Shown here one piece after another: positions 33,411 to 41,164 of a stretch of DNA of 45,710 nucleotides (positions are counted from its first letter, which is position 1; each line of letters starts with the position of its first letter). The notes under the pieces were generated by a model, which was given only the letters and a program-made list of their open reading frames with translations, searched no databases and had not been told where the DNA came from. Made by a program: the position numbers and the translations under genes. Source of the stretch: SCTG01 sp964384595 (GTDB lineage: Bacteria > Nitrospirota > Nitrospiria > Nitrospirales > NS-4); contig CAYLLY010000010.1 in NCBI GenBank assembly GCA_964384595.1, forward strand, positions 1 through 45,710, in the 5' to 3' direction.

Positions 33411-34877
33411 ATGGCCTTGACGACGGAAGAGATCCGGACGGTCCTTGCGGAGATCGCCCCGGCGCTGGAAGGCGGGTGGGTGCAGAAGGTCCATCAGCCG
33501 CACGACGAGGCGATCACCCTCGAGATCAGGGCCCACGGTAAGACCCTCCCGCTCTACCTTTCAGCCGATCCGGAAACCGCCCGGCTCCATTTCCTTTCCA
33601 AGAAATACTCCAACCCGCCGACCCCGCCTCCGTTCTGCCAGTTCCTGCGGGCGCACCTGGAAGGTGCGCGGATCGAGAAGGTGTATCAGCTCGGCGACGA
33701 CCGCATCGTCCGCATCGACATGACGCATGACGGACAACCCGCGGCGCTGGTGGCGGAGCTGACCGGCCGGACGGCCAACGTGATGCTGCTCGATAAAGAG
33801 GGCGCCGTTCGAGGCCAACTGCGCAAGAGGCGGTTCAAGACGGGAGACAAGTATATTCCGCCGGCATCGAAGACCCACCCTGTAGGGGCGCACGGCGGTG
33901 CGCCCGGTCCGGAGGGCGGATGGCCATCCGCCCCTACATCAGAACTGTTCCCCGTCAGCGCCGAACTCGAGCACCGCTTTCAGGAGCGCGACGAGGCGCG
34001 GGCTAAGACCCGACAGATTGACGCCATCAAGGCGGCCCTTCGCAAGAAGCTCAAGCGCGCGGGCAAGCGCGTCGAAGCCTTGGAAGCGGACATGGTCAAA
34101 GCCGAACGCTACCGCGCCTACGACCGCTATGGAGAACTGCTCAAGTCCCGCCTCGGGGACATGCCGAAAGGCGCTGCGTCCATGACCGTCACCGACTACT
34201 TCGATCCCGCGCTGCCGGAGATCGTCCTGCCGCTGGACCAGGCCAAGAGCGCACGGGGTAACATGGAGGACTACTTCAAAAAGTACCGGAAGTTTCTGGG
34301 CGCGGAGAAGGAAATCCGCCCGCGTCTGCTCGTAGCCCAGGCCGAAGCGGCGACGCTCAAGAAACACCTGGCCGCGCTAGACCGCGATGAGGCGCCGGCA
34401 GAGCTGCAGATCGAAGAAACGCCCCGGCGGGAGCGGCAAACCCGTACGCCACGCAAAGCCAAGGAGCTGGCCAAGCCCTTCCGCCGGTTCGCCACGGAGG
34501 CGGGCGACGCGATCCTGGTGGGGCGCAACAGCCGCGAGAACGAGGAGCTCACCTTCGGCCTGGCCCGCGGCCACGACCTCTGGCTGCACGCGAGCGGCGT
34601 TCCGGGCTCTCACGTGGTGCTCCGGATGGAGAAGGGCGTCGAGCTTCGGAAGGAGTCCCTGCTGGACGCCGCCACGCTGGCTTTGCAGTACAGCGACCTG
34701 CGCAAGAGCGGCCAGGGCGAGGTCCTCTACACCTACCGCAAGCACGTCAAAAAGCCGCGCGGCACCAAGTCAGGCCTCGTCACCGTCACCCAGGACAAGC
34801 ACCTCTACGTCAAGCTGGACCGGAAACGACTGCAGCGGCTGAAAGCGTCGGGAGGGGGAGAAGAAGGGAGCGGTTAG
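33411..34877 (+). CDS. rqcH: RqcH-type ribosome quality-control protein (NFACT family)
   Basis: A 488-residue NFACT protein. NFACT-N domain (MALTTEEIRTVLAEI to about 185, with the conserved Asp-Arg in LGDDRIVRID), middle coiled coil (about 190-340), NFACT-R (ILVGRNSRENEELTFGLARGHDLWLHASGVPGSHVVLR). Bacterial RqcH adds alanine tails to peptides stuck on 50S subunits. A palindromic insertion (33882-33937) codes about 19 residues between the NFACT-N domain and the coiled coil. TATACT at 33397-33402 may be a -10 box. Divergent from mutS2 across 41 bases, so the two stalled-ribosome genes share a control region. Confidence 0.92.
   Translation: MALTTEEIRTVLAEIAPALEGGWVQKVHQPHDEAITLEIRAHGKTLPLYLSADPETARLHFLSKKYSNPPTPPPFCQFLRAHLEGARIEKVYQLGDDRIVRIDMTHDGQPAALVAELTGRTANVMLLDKEGAVRGQLRKRRFKTGDKYIPPASKTHPVGAHGGAPGPEGGWPSAPTSELFPVSAELEHRFQERDEARAKTRQIDAIKAALRKKLKRAGKRVEALEADMVKAERYRAYDRYGELLKSRLGDMPKGAASMTVTDYFDPALPEIVLPLDQAKSARGNMEDYFKKYRKFLGAEKEIRPRLLVAQAEAATLKKHLAALDRDEAPAELQIEETPRRERQTRTPRKAKELAKPFRRFATEAGDAILVGRNSRENEELTFGLARGHDLWLHASGVPGSHVVLRMEKGVELRKESLLDAATLALQYSDLRKSGQGEVLYTYRKHVKKPRGTKSGLVTVTQDKHLYVKLDRKRLQRLKASGGGEEGSG
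33882..33937. repeat. Palindromic repeat inserted in frame in rqcH
   Basis: Begins GTAGGGGCGCACGG and ends ATCCGCCCCTAC, with inner arms GGGCGGAT / ATCCGCCC. It is a longer relative of the GTAGGGGCACGG family. It codes VGAHGGAPGPEGGWPSAPT. Confidence 0.8.
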
Positions 34878-35089
34878 GAGTGTGCCTTGGAAAAGACCGG
34901 AGAGTGGGCTTCTATTTTCCTCATGGCTTTTCGGTCATAGATCTTCTCTCCGCAATTGAGACATTCATGGAATTCAAGAGCAGGCACTTTGTAAGTCTGA
35001 CCATGAAACTGGCCGGTCAAATTCCTTCGAACTTTTTTAACTTTGTTGCTGCCGCAAGATGGACACGTTGTAATTTTCATTGTGGACAT
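34874..35089 (-). CDS. YgiT/MqsA-like zinc-finger antitoxin
   Basis: A 71-residue protein with two CxxC pairs (CPSCGS at the start, CLNCGEKIYD near residue 43), the MqsA/YgiT N-terminal zinc domain. The usual C-terminal DNA-binding half of MqsA is missing, as in the shorter YgiT-type antitoxins. It follows the DUF4258 toxin by 9 bases. Its end overlaps rqcH by 4 bases. Confidence 0.82.
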   Translation of the reverse strand: MSTMKITTCPSCGSNKVKKVRRNLTGQFHGQTYKVPALEFHECLNCGEKIYDRKAMRKIEAHSPVFSKAHS

Positions 35090-35098
35090 CAGCTTAGC

Positions 35099-35410
35099 CT
35101 AGACTGACCTTTTTGACGAGACAAGGAAATAATAAGTTTCTACGCCTGCTTCCTTAACCAGCTTACCCTTCGTGTATATGGGAAGTCCAGTCATGTTCGT
35201 GCTTTCAATAACATACAGGCGTTCCCGGAAACCTCGCCTAGTCAGGCTGGTCGAGCGAACCGCTTTATAGATCGATGTCGCATTGAGAATAGCCTCTGCA
35301 ATATCAAGCTCCATGAGACGGTCCGCCTCCATTTCCAGGCGTGCCTTTTCGCTGAATGCGTAACGGCCGTTTAGAACCGCACGTTTAATGCGGACAAGAA
35401 TGTCGCTCAC
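35099..35410 (-). CDS. DUF4258-type toxin
   Basis: A 103-residue protein: VLNGRYAFSEKARLEMEADRLMELDIAEAILNA, then RGFRERLYVIES and KLVKEAGVETYYFLV. This fits DUF4258/RelE-like small toxins that are paired with YgiT zinc-finger antitoxins. GTG start at 35410 with GAGGG 8 bases upstream. A CTTGT-C-ACAAG palindrome at 35434-35444 might be the operator. Confidence 0.75.
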   Translation of the reverse strand: MSDILVRIKRAVLNGRYAFSEKARLEMEADRLMELDIAEAILNATSIYKAVRSTSLTRRGFRERLYVIESTNMTGLPIYTKGKLVKEAGVETYYFLVSSKRSV

Positions 35411-35513
35411 GAGTCGCGCCCTCGGTTATCTCTCTTGTCACAAGTGAGACACCTTCAGGCACTGATTCGTCTAATGCGCGAGGGGGGGGACCAGCAATTT
35501 TTTGCGCGGGGGG

Positions 35514-35537
35514 CAGGCTTCCTTCTGCCGAAGCCTG
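35514..35537 (-). terminator. Hairpin after the small Cys-motif gene
   Basis: Perfect 8-base arms CAGGCTTC / GAAGCCTG with an 8-base loop, 17 bases after the stop of the gene at 35555. No T run, so terminator function is uncertain. Confidence 0.4.
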
Positions 35538-35554
35538 TCACCTTTCTTACAGTG

Positions 35555-35701
35555 CTACTGCTTCTGGGCTTTGCCGGCTTGCTGACCCGCTTGTGTGTCT
35601 TCCGGCTTCTTATAATCGCCGATGACGCCTTTCAGGGGGCAGACCGAGAAGGCCGGACACTTCTTGCACCCGACCACTAGGGCGATGGGACATAGAGTCA
35701 T
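35555..35701 (-). CDS. 48-residue protein with four-cysteine motif
   Basis: A short gene read on the minus strand: MTLCPIALVVGCKKCP, then AFSVCPLKGVIGDYKKPED and a Gln/Lys-rich tail. Cysteines at 4, 12, 15 and 21 could hold a metal or iron-sulfur cluster. AAAGGAG lies 7 bases before the ATG, a very good ribosome site. I recall similar small proteins in Nitrospirota and delta-proteobacteria but know no function. Confidence 0.75.
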   Translation of the reverse strand: MTLCPIALVVGCKKCPAFSVCPLKGVIGDYKKPEDTQAGQQAGKAQKQ

Positions 35702-35789
35702 CTCACTTCTCCTTTCTGCGCGGCTGGATCATTGCAGGCCAAGGCTAGGCCACCCGTCTGGACCTGTCAAGCTCTGCTGGGGAATGCTT

Positions 35790-35955
35790 GTATGGGTGGC
35801 GGCAAATGGGTGGCACCGATGTCGCCGGAGGCGGAGGGGTGGCGCCGAACGGGCGCCCGGGCGGAGCGGAAGAGCGTACAGCGCGAGTCTGCGGGGCTGC
35901 GACGCCGAAACGCTCTGAGCACGTCCGGGCTGTTCGGCGACAGGACCCCCGCCAC
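35790..35955. repeat. Long GC-rich dispersed repeat, copy B
   Basis: Shares with 26136-26310 the blocks GGGTGGCACCGAT, TGTCGCCGGAGGCG, AGGGGTGGCGCCGAA and the closing CAGGACCCC. Middle parts differ. Confidence 0.6.
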
Positions 35956-35966
35956 TGAATCCGAAG

Positions 35967-36012
35967 AAGGGGGTCAGGCACATTTTCTCGGAAGAAAATG
36001 AGCCAGACCCCT
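35967..36012 (-). repeat. GGGGTC-type inverted repeat, possible terminator of the ABC exporter
   Basis: Arms GGGGTCTGGCTCATTTTCTT and AGAAAATGTGCCTGACCCC pair with one mismatch around a 4-base loop. It lies directly after the permease stop. It is related to the GGGGTCTGACCCC family. Confidence 0.65.
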
Positions 36013-36013
36013 G

Positions 36014-36805
36014 TTACTCGCCGACGCGCACGAGCAGGCCCTTTTCTTTGCAGGCCGCGAACATCAGGTGGAACCAGAAGACCAGCACGGTGAGGTAGAA
36101 GGCGTTCAGGCCCACGGCCCAGGCCAATTCAGATGCGGGGAACGCGCCCGTCGTGATCACCGCGCGCATCCCCTCGAAGACGTGCGCCGCCGGGTTTATT
36201 TGCGCGATCGCCTGGAGCCAGCCCGGCAGGACGGAGATCGGATAGAAGACGCAGGAGATCGGCTGGAAGAGAAAGACCAGGCCCCAGGCCAGTACTTCCA
36301 CTTCCTGCCCGTACCGCATGATGAGACCGGTCGTCAGCACCCCGATGCACCAGCCTACGATAATGAGATTGAGCACGAAGGGAATCAGCGACAGACCCAG
36401 CACGAACACGTTGAAGGAATAGAACGCGAACGCGGCCAGCACCGTCACGCAGGACACGACCAGCACCTTGCCGACGCTCAGGGCCATGGTCGCGGTCAGA
36501 AATTCGCCCGGCGTCAGCGGGCTCGCGAACAGGTTCATAAGGTTGCGCGACCAGATCTCCTCCAGAAACGAGATCGTGATCCCCTGCTGGGCGCGGAACA
36601 GCACGTCCCACAGGATCAGCGCGCCCAGGAAGAACAGGACGAAGTTCGGCAACGCCTCCTTGAACTGCGTAAGATAGATCGTGATGAAACCCCAGATGAC
36701 CAGGTCCACAAAGGGCCAGTAGATGATCTCCAGCACACGAGGAAAGCTCCGCTTGTAGAGGCACAGGTGGCGATACAGCAGCGCGGCGATCCGGTGCAGC
36801 TTCAT
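36014..36805 (-). CDS. ABC-2 type transporter permease
   Basis: A 263-residue inner-membrane protein with about six hydrophobic helices (FVDLVIWGFITIYL, VLFFLGALILWDVLF, VLVVSCVTVLAAFAFYSF, LSLIPFVLNLIIVGWCIG, VLAWGLVFLFQPISCVFYP, LNAFYLTVLVFWFHLMFAA). The segment YPISVLPGWLQAIAQINPAAHVFEGMRAV is typical of the ABC-2 family. It overlaps the ATPase gene by 4 bases. Substrate unknown. Confidence 0.9.
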   Translation of the reverse strand: MKLHRIAALLYRHLCLYKRSFPRVLEIIYWPFVDLVIWGFITIYLTQFKEALPNFVLFFLGALILWDVLFRAQQGITISFLEEIWSRNLMNLFASPLTPGEFLTATMALSVGKVLVVSCVTVLAAFAFYSFNVFVLGLSLIPFVLNLIIVGWCIGVLTTGLIMRYGQEVEVLAWGLVFLFQPISCVFYPISVLPGWLQAIAQINPAAHVFEGMRAVITTGAFPASELAWAVGLNAFYLTVLVFWFHLMFAACKEKGLLVRVGE

Positions 36806-37608
36806 GGCCGGCTCACGCGCGCAGATTGGTCCCGGGCGAGCTTCAGAAAGACCTCTTCCAGATCGGTTTCCCCATAGCGCGCCTTGATCACCTCGGCCGT
36901 CCCCTCCGCGACGATCCGGCCCCGCTGAAGGAAGATGATCCGGTCCGACATCTCCTCCATCTCGCGCATGTTGTGCGAGGTATAGAGCACGGTCAGCCCG
37001 GAGGTGCGTCGGATTTCCTTGATGAGCGAGCGCGTTTTGTCCGCGATGTCCGGATCGAGGCTCGCGGTCGGCTCGTCGAGGAACAATACCTGGGGATCGG
37101 TCAGGAAGGCCTTGGCGAGCGAGAGCCGTGTCATCTGGCCCGAGGAGAGCTTGCGGGTGACCTTCGTCCGGAACTCCTCCATCTCCATCCGCTTCACGAC
37201 GTCGTCCACGCGGGACGCGATCCGGTCCAGCCCGTAGAGCCGGGCGACGGTCCAGAGGTTCTCCTCGACGGTCAGGGCCTGTGGCATCGAGACGTAGGTC
37301 GAGGAGAAGTTCACCCTCCCCAGGATCTCTTCCCGGTGGCGGTCGAAGGGTAGACCAAACACCCGGATCTCCCCGCTCGTGGGCGTGATCAGCCCCAGCA
37401 GCATCTGGATCGTGGTCGTCTTGCCGGCGCCGTTGGGACCCAGCAGGCCGAGGATCTCGCCCTTGCGGATTTCGAAGGACACCCCGTCCACGGCCGCGAA
37501 TTCGCCGAAGCGCTTGGTCAGATTCCGGACTTGGACGATGGAGTCGGCGGAAAATGGGGACAGTCCCCGTTTTTCACTTTTTTCACGCTGATGCTCGGCT
37601 GGCGCCAT
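36802..37608 (-). CDS. ABC transporter ATP-binding protein
   Basis: A 268-residue ATPase: Walker A LLGPNGAGKTTT, signature KLSSGQMTRLSLAKA (LSSGQ in place of LSGGQ), Walker B VLFLDEPTASLDP, and H-loop YTSHNM. It drives the ABC-2 permease. The first 24 residues (REKSEKRGLSPFSADS) come from a palindromic repeat pair (37551-37637) that surrounds the start, so the real start is uncertain; the conserved part starts at VQVRNLTKRFG. Confidence 0.92.
   Translation of the reverse strand: MAPAEHQREKSEKRGLSPFSADSIVQVRNLTKRFGEFAAVDGVSFEIRKGEILGLLGPNGAGKTTTIQMLLGLITPTSGEIRVFGLPFDRHREEILGRVNFSSTYVSMPQALTVEENLWTVARLYGLDRIASRVDDVVKRMEMEEFRTKVTRKLSSGQMTRLSLAKAFLTDPQVLFLDEPTASLDPDIADKTRSLIKEIRRTSGLTVLYTSHNMREMEEMSDRIIFLQRGRIVAEGTAEVIKARYGETDLEEVFLKLARDQSARVSRP
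37551..37574. repeat. GGGGACAGTCCCC palindrome, copy 3
   Basis: AAAATGGGGACAGTCCCCG then TTTTT. It lies in the ABC ATPase start and codes KRGLSPFS on the minus strand. It pairs inverted with 37615-37637; arms of about 25 bases match with few mismatches. Confidence 0.8.
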
Positions 37609-37614
37609 AGAGCG

Positions 37615-37637
37615 AAAAGGGGGACTGTCCCCATTTT
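37615..37637. repeat. GGGGACTGTCCCC palindrome, copy 4
   Basis: AAAAGGGGGACTGTCCCCA then TTTT, between the cytochrome c stop and the ATPase start, inverted to copy 3. Confidence 0.8.
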
Positions 37638-37641
37638 CCTT

Positions 37642-38355
37642 TCAGAAGAGCAGTTCGGACAGATTTTCGCTCACGTGGCACGTGAGGCACTTGCGGCTCA
37701 GGACCTTGCCCTCGTACTCGGTCTTCCCGTCGTGGCAGCGGAAGCAATCGGCCTCGCGGTGGGCCTTGACCATCGTCGCCTCAATGGCCGCCTTTTCCGC
37801 CTTGGGAATGTCGTCCATCTTGATGTGCCCGCGCGGGACCACGATCTTGTAGTCTTTGTATGGCTTCGCATGGACCACCGTGGCATGGCAGGTCGTGCAG
37901 CCCTCCCCCTTCCCGCGCTTCTTGAAGGCCTCCATGTGCTTGCGGTGCTCCATGATGAGGCCGGCCTTCTTGAGCGGCCCCGGCAAATCCCGCTCCGCGA
38001 TCTCCGAGATGCGCAGCATGTTCTGGTGGCAGGACAGGCAGACTTCGGTATGGACGGTCGCTTTGAGGTCCTCCGGCTTCTTGGGGGTTCCGAAGAAGGT
38101 CACCATGACGTCGTAGGTGCCCTTGATGGCTTTGTCCTCGATGAACCCTTCGAGCGTCGGCCGGACGTGGCAGGCCACGCAGGTCACGTCCTTGTGCGAG
38201 GACTTCACCCAGGAGTCATACGAGGGCTTGATCGTGTGGCAGCTGGCGCAGAAGGTCGGCGCGTTGGTGAGGGGAATCGCGACGGCGCCCGCGACCGCCC
38301 CGACGACCGCCAGCGCGATCACGATCAGGACGATCTTGGGAATCCGGAACTGCAT
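37642..38355 (-). CDS. Membrane-anchored six-heme cytochrome c (NapC/NirT-like)
   Basis: A 237-residue protein with an N-terminal membrane helix (IVLIVIALAVVGAVAGAVAIPL) and six CXXCH heme sites at residues 36-40, 59-63, 106-110, 153-157, 204-208 and 223-227. The first part (APTFCASCHTIKPSYDSWVKSSHKDVTCVACH) resembles the quinol-oxidising NapC/NrfH group, which has four or five hemes; six is more than usual. Likely role: passing electrons from the quinone pool to periplasmic partners. The start ATG overlaps the mobB stop (TAATG), which shows translational coupling and fixes the start. Confidence 0.88.
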   Translation of the reverse strand: MQFRIPKIVLIVIALAVVGAVAGAVAIPLTNAPTFCASCHTIKPSYDSWVKSSHKDVTCVACHVRPTLEGFIEDKAIKGTYDVMVTFFGTPKKPEDLKATVHTEVCLSCHQNMLRISEIAERDLPGPLKKAGLIMEHRKHMEAFKKRGKGEGCTTCHATVVHAKPYKDYKIVVPRGHIKMDDIPKAEKAAIEATMVKAHREADCFRCHDGKTEYEGKVLSRKCLTCHVSENLSELLF

Positions 38356-38873
38356 TACACTCGTGAGCCGCTCCTGCGCGGGAAGCGCCTGGTGACGACA
38401 GCAGCCACGCCGGCGACGTCGTCCGGGTCGAGCACAGGAATGCCCGCGGGGACGCGGTCGAGCGGCTTGTTGGACACCATCGCCAGGAGCCCCTCGGGCG
38501 AGACCTCCACCTCGCCCACATGGTCGCGCACCACGACGATCTTGGGATACCCTTCGTTCTTCCATCCTTCGGCGATGATGAGGTCGGTGCCGGCCGAGAC
38601 ATAGCGCTGCCGCAGCTCCTCGACCTGCACGTCTTCATCCACGTCGGTGAACATCGCCAGGCTGCCCTTGGTGGTGACAATGACAGTGCCGGCGCCGGCC
38701 CGCTTGTGGCGCCAGGAGTCCTTGCCTTCGGTGTCGAGATTGAAGCCGTGGCCCGCGTGCTTGATCGTGGCGATGCGATAGCCGTCCTGGACCAGCACGG
38801 AGATGAGCCGCTCGATCAGCGTGGTCTTGCCGCTGTTGGAGCGGCCGACGAAGCAGAGAATTGGTACGTTCAT
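38355..38873 (-). CDS. mobB: Molybdopterin-guanine dinucleotide biosynthesis adaptor MobB
   Basis: A 172-residue P-loop GTPase: Walker A GRSNSGKT at residues 10-17, IATIKHAGHGFNLDTEGKDSWRHKRAGA, and DLIIAEGWKNEGYPKIVV. It helps deliver GTP or cofactor in bis-MGD formation. Its stop overlaps the cytochrome c start. An AT-rich inverted repeat separates it from moeA. Confidence 0.93.
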   Translation of the reverse strand: MNVPILCFVGRSNSGKTTLIERLISVLVQDGYRIATIKHAGHGFNLDTEGKDSWRHKRAGAGTVIVTTKGSLAMFTDVDEDVQVEELRQRYVSAGTDLIIAEGWKNEGYPKIVVVRDHVGEVEVSPEGLLAMVSNKPLDRVPAGIPVLDPDDVAGVAAVVTRRFPRRSGSRV

Positions 38874-38877
38874 GGCA

Positions 38878-38962
38878 CGTTAATCGTTAAACGTGAAACG
38901 TTAATCGTGACAAGCCAAACATGATTCATTTTCCTTTAACGAATAACGGTTAACGATTAACG
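38878..38962. repeat. AT-rich inverted repeat between moeA and mobB
   Basis: Outer perfect 13-base arms CGTTAATCGTTAA (38878-38890) and TTAACGATTAACG (38950-38962), with further GTTAATCGT and AACGAATAACG units inside. A similar element is at 42620. Confidence 0.8.
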
Positions 38963-38965
38963 GAT

Positions 38966-40195
38966 CTAAAAACCGCCCCCGAGCACCTGGACGTTCACGA
39001 CGTCGCCGGGCTTGAGCTTTTCCACTTCGACCGGCACGTCGATCAGGCCGTTGGCCTTGACCATCGAGGTCAGGATCCCCGATCCTTGGCTGCCGGTCGT
39101 CCGTACCATCAGCATGCCGTTCTCCATCCAGAGGACGCCCCTGAGAAAATGCCGCCGGTCCGGCCGCTTCGAAAACTTTTCCTGGAAAATCGCCTGGACG
39201 ACCGGGCGTGCCAGCACCTGGTTCCCGCACATCTTCAGCATGGCCGGCCTGACCAGCTGCTCGAAGGTGACCATCGAGGAGACGGGGTTGCCCGGTAAGC
39301 CGAAGGCGAGGGTCTTGCCGATCTTGCCGAAAGCCACGGGCTGGCCGGGCCGGATCGCCAGCTTCCAGAAGTTCATCTCGCCGCCGAGCTCCTGGAAGAC
39401 CGGCTTCGTGAAATCGTAATCGCCCATCGAGACGCCGCCGGACAGCACCAGGATGTCGGCGTTCAGGCCCTCGCGGATCTTCCGCTTCAAGTCCTCGGGG
39501 TTGTCCCGGGCGATGCCCAGGAGGAGCGGCAGCCCACCCGCTTCCTCGACCTGCGCGGAGATCCCGTAACTGTTCGAGTTGACGATCTTCTCCTCGCTGA
39601 ACCGCTCGTCGAGGTCGGCCAGTTCGTCGCCCGTCGAGAGGATCGCCACACGGGGCCGCTGGTGGACGAAGACGAAGGACTTGGCCAGAATGGCCAGCAT
39701 GCCGGCCTCGGCCGGGCGGATGGCCTTGCCCTTGGGGATGATACAGTCGCCCTTGCGGACGTCCTCGCCCTGGGGCCGGATGTTCGCGCCCTTCTGCTCT
39801 TCCTTGAAGACCTTCACCGACGTCGGCGTGTTTTCGGTGTCCTCCACCTTCAGCACGGTGTCGGCGCCCGTCGGGATGGGCGCGCCGGTCATGATCCGGA
39901 TGGCCTCGCCCCTGCCGACCGCCTTCACAGGGAACTTGCCGGCCGGCACGTCTTCGATGACGTTGAGCACGGTGGGCGTGGTGATGGCGTGGACCTGTTT
40001 GATGTCCTCGTGGCGGACGGCGAACCCGTCCATCGCCGAGTTGTCCCAGGGGGGATTGTCCCGCTCGGCGATGATGTCCTCGGCCAGGACGCGGCCCAGG
40101 GCGTCGAGCAGGCCGACCTTTTCCGCTCCCAGCACGGAGACCGCCGCCAGGACGGTCTTCAGCGCATCCTCCAGGCGTGTGAGATCGTTCTTCAT
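38966..40195 (-). CDS. moeA: Molybdopterin molybdenumtransferase MoeA
   Basis: A 409-residue enzyme that inserts molybdate into adenylylated molybdopterin. Seen: NPPWDNSAMDGFAV, IMTGAPIPTGADTVLKVEDT, RPQGEDVRKGD, VAILSTGDEL, VNSNSYGI, VLSGGVSMGDYDF and FGLPGNPVSSMVTF. All are normal. The start overlaps the mrp stop by 4 bases. Confidence 0.96.
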   Translation of the reverse strand: MKNDLTRLEDALKTVLAAVSVLGAEKVGLLDALGRVLAEDIIAERDNPPWDNSAMDGFAVRHEDIKQVHAITTPTVLNVIEDVPAGKFPVKAVGRGEAIRIMTGAPIPTGADTVLKVEDTENTPTSVKVFKEEQKGANIRPQGEDVRKGDCIIPKGKAIRPAEAGMLAILAKSFVFVHQRPRVAILSTGDELADLDERFSEEKIVNSNSYGISAQVEEAGGLPLLLGIARDNPEDLKRKIREGLNADILVLSGGVSMGDYDFTKPVFQELGGEMNFWKLAIRPGQPVAFGKIGKTLAFGLPGNPVSSMVTFEQLVRPAMLKMCGNQVLARPVVQAIFQEKFSKRPDRRHFLRGVLWMENGMLMVRTTGSQGSGILTSMVKANGLIDVPVEVEKLKPGDVVNVQVLGGGF

Positions 40196-41157
40196 TGCTT
40201 GATCGGCGAGAATCCCGGCTTGTTCTTGGGGGCCGCCATCTGGCCCCCCGCCCGCTTGCGGACGAAGTCCTCCACCCGGTTGGCGATGTCGTGAAATGCC
40301 TGGGCCGTGTCGGTGTCGGAGCAGAACATCGCGAACGGCTCTCCGGCGTCGCAGTGCACGCCGACCTCCGGATCGAGCGGGATGCGCCCCAAGAACGGCA
40401 CGCCCATCTCCTGGGCCGCCGCCTCGCCACCGCCCTTCTTGAAGACGTTGATCTCCTTGTGGCAGTGCGGGCAGGACAGCCCGCTCATGTTCTCGACGAT
40501 GCCGATGACCGGCAGCTCGCTGTCCTTCACGAAATTGACCGACTTGCGCGAGTCCAGCAGCGCCACCTCCTGGGGCGTCGTGACGATGATGCAGCCCGTC
40601 ACGTCGCCGATCAGGTCCATGGTGGTCACCGACTCGTTGCCCGTCCCCGGCGGGAGGTCCACCAGGAGATAGTCCAGCTCCTGCCACTCCACGCCGCCGA
40701 TCAGCTGGTTGATGAACTCGTACTTGTAGGCGTCGCGCCAGACGATCGGGTCGTCCGAGTTCTGGAGCAGGAAGGCCATCGAGGCCACTTTGATGTTGTA
40801 CGCCTGGAAGGGGATGATGCCGCCGTTCGCGCTGATCTTGAGCTTCTGGCCCTCGCCGCCGACCATCTTGGGGATGTTGGGGCCGTGGATGTCCATGTCC
40901 ACGACGCCCACTTCCTTGCCCAGGAGCGCCAGGCTCACGGCCAGGTTCGTCGTCACGGTGCTCTTGCCGACGCCGCCCTTGTTGCTCATGACCAGAACCT
41001 TGTGGCGGATGACCGCCATCCGCTTGTTCACGAGCCAGCGGCTGTGGCCCTCCTTGTCCTTCTGGCAGGTCTCGTTCTCGTCGCACAGGGCGCAGGCCCA
41101 CAGGTACGTGCAGGGCTGCGACGCCGCGTGTTGGATGATGGGCAGTTCTCCCGGCAT
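40192..41157 (-). CDS. mrp: Mrp/NBP35-type iron-sulfur carrier ATPase
   Basis: A 321-residue P-loop protein: SNKGGVGKSTVTTNLAVSLA (deviant Walker A at 59-67), VVDMDIHGPNIPKMVGGEG, LLVDLPPGTGNE, and CPHCHKEINVFKKGGGE, the cluster-binding CxxC that also fits the family. The N-terminus adds four cysteines (CTYLWACALCDENETC at residues 16-31), like NBP35 proteins. Here it is inside the molybdenum cofactor operon, between moaB (7 bases) and moeA (overlap). It may load Fe-S clusters on molybdoenzymes; that is inference. Confidence 0.92.
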   Translation of the reverse strand: MPGELPIIQHAASQPCTYLWACALCDENETCQKDKEGHSRWLVNKRMAVIRHKVLVMSNKGGVGKSTVTTNLAVSLALLGKEVGVVDMDIHGPNIPKMVGGEGQKLKISANGGIIPFQAYNIKVASMAFLLQNSDDPIVWRDAYKYEFINQLIGGVEWQELDYLLVDLPPGTGNESVTTMDLIGDVTGCIIVTTPQEVALLDSRKSVNFVKDSELPVIGIVENMSGLSCPHCHKEINVFKKGGGEAAAQEMGVPFLGRIPLDPEVGVHCDAGEPFAMFCSDTDTAQAFHDIANRVEDFVRKRAGGQMAAPKNKPGFSPIKQ

Positions 41158-41164
41158 GTGGATG

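Larger units (their letters stand above)
35702..36013. other. Gene-free stretch holding dispersed repeats
   Basis: About 310 bases between the small Cys gene and the ABC permease. It holds repeat copy B and a hairpin; I see no coding frame worth calling. Confidence 0.6.

Noticed and set aside
35435..35680. 81-residue plus-strand frame with a hydrophobic stretch
   Set aside because: The minus-strand 48-residue Cys protein has a better ribosome site and motif; the hydrophobic part arises from reading it backwards.
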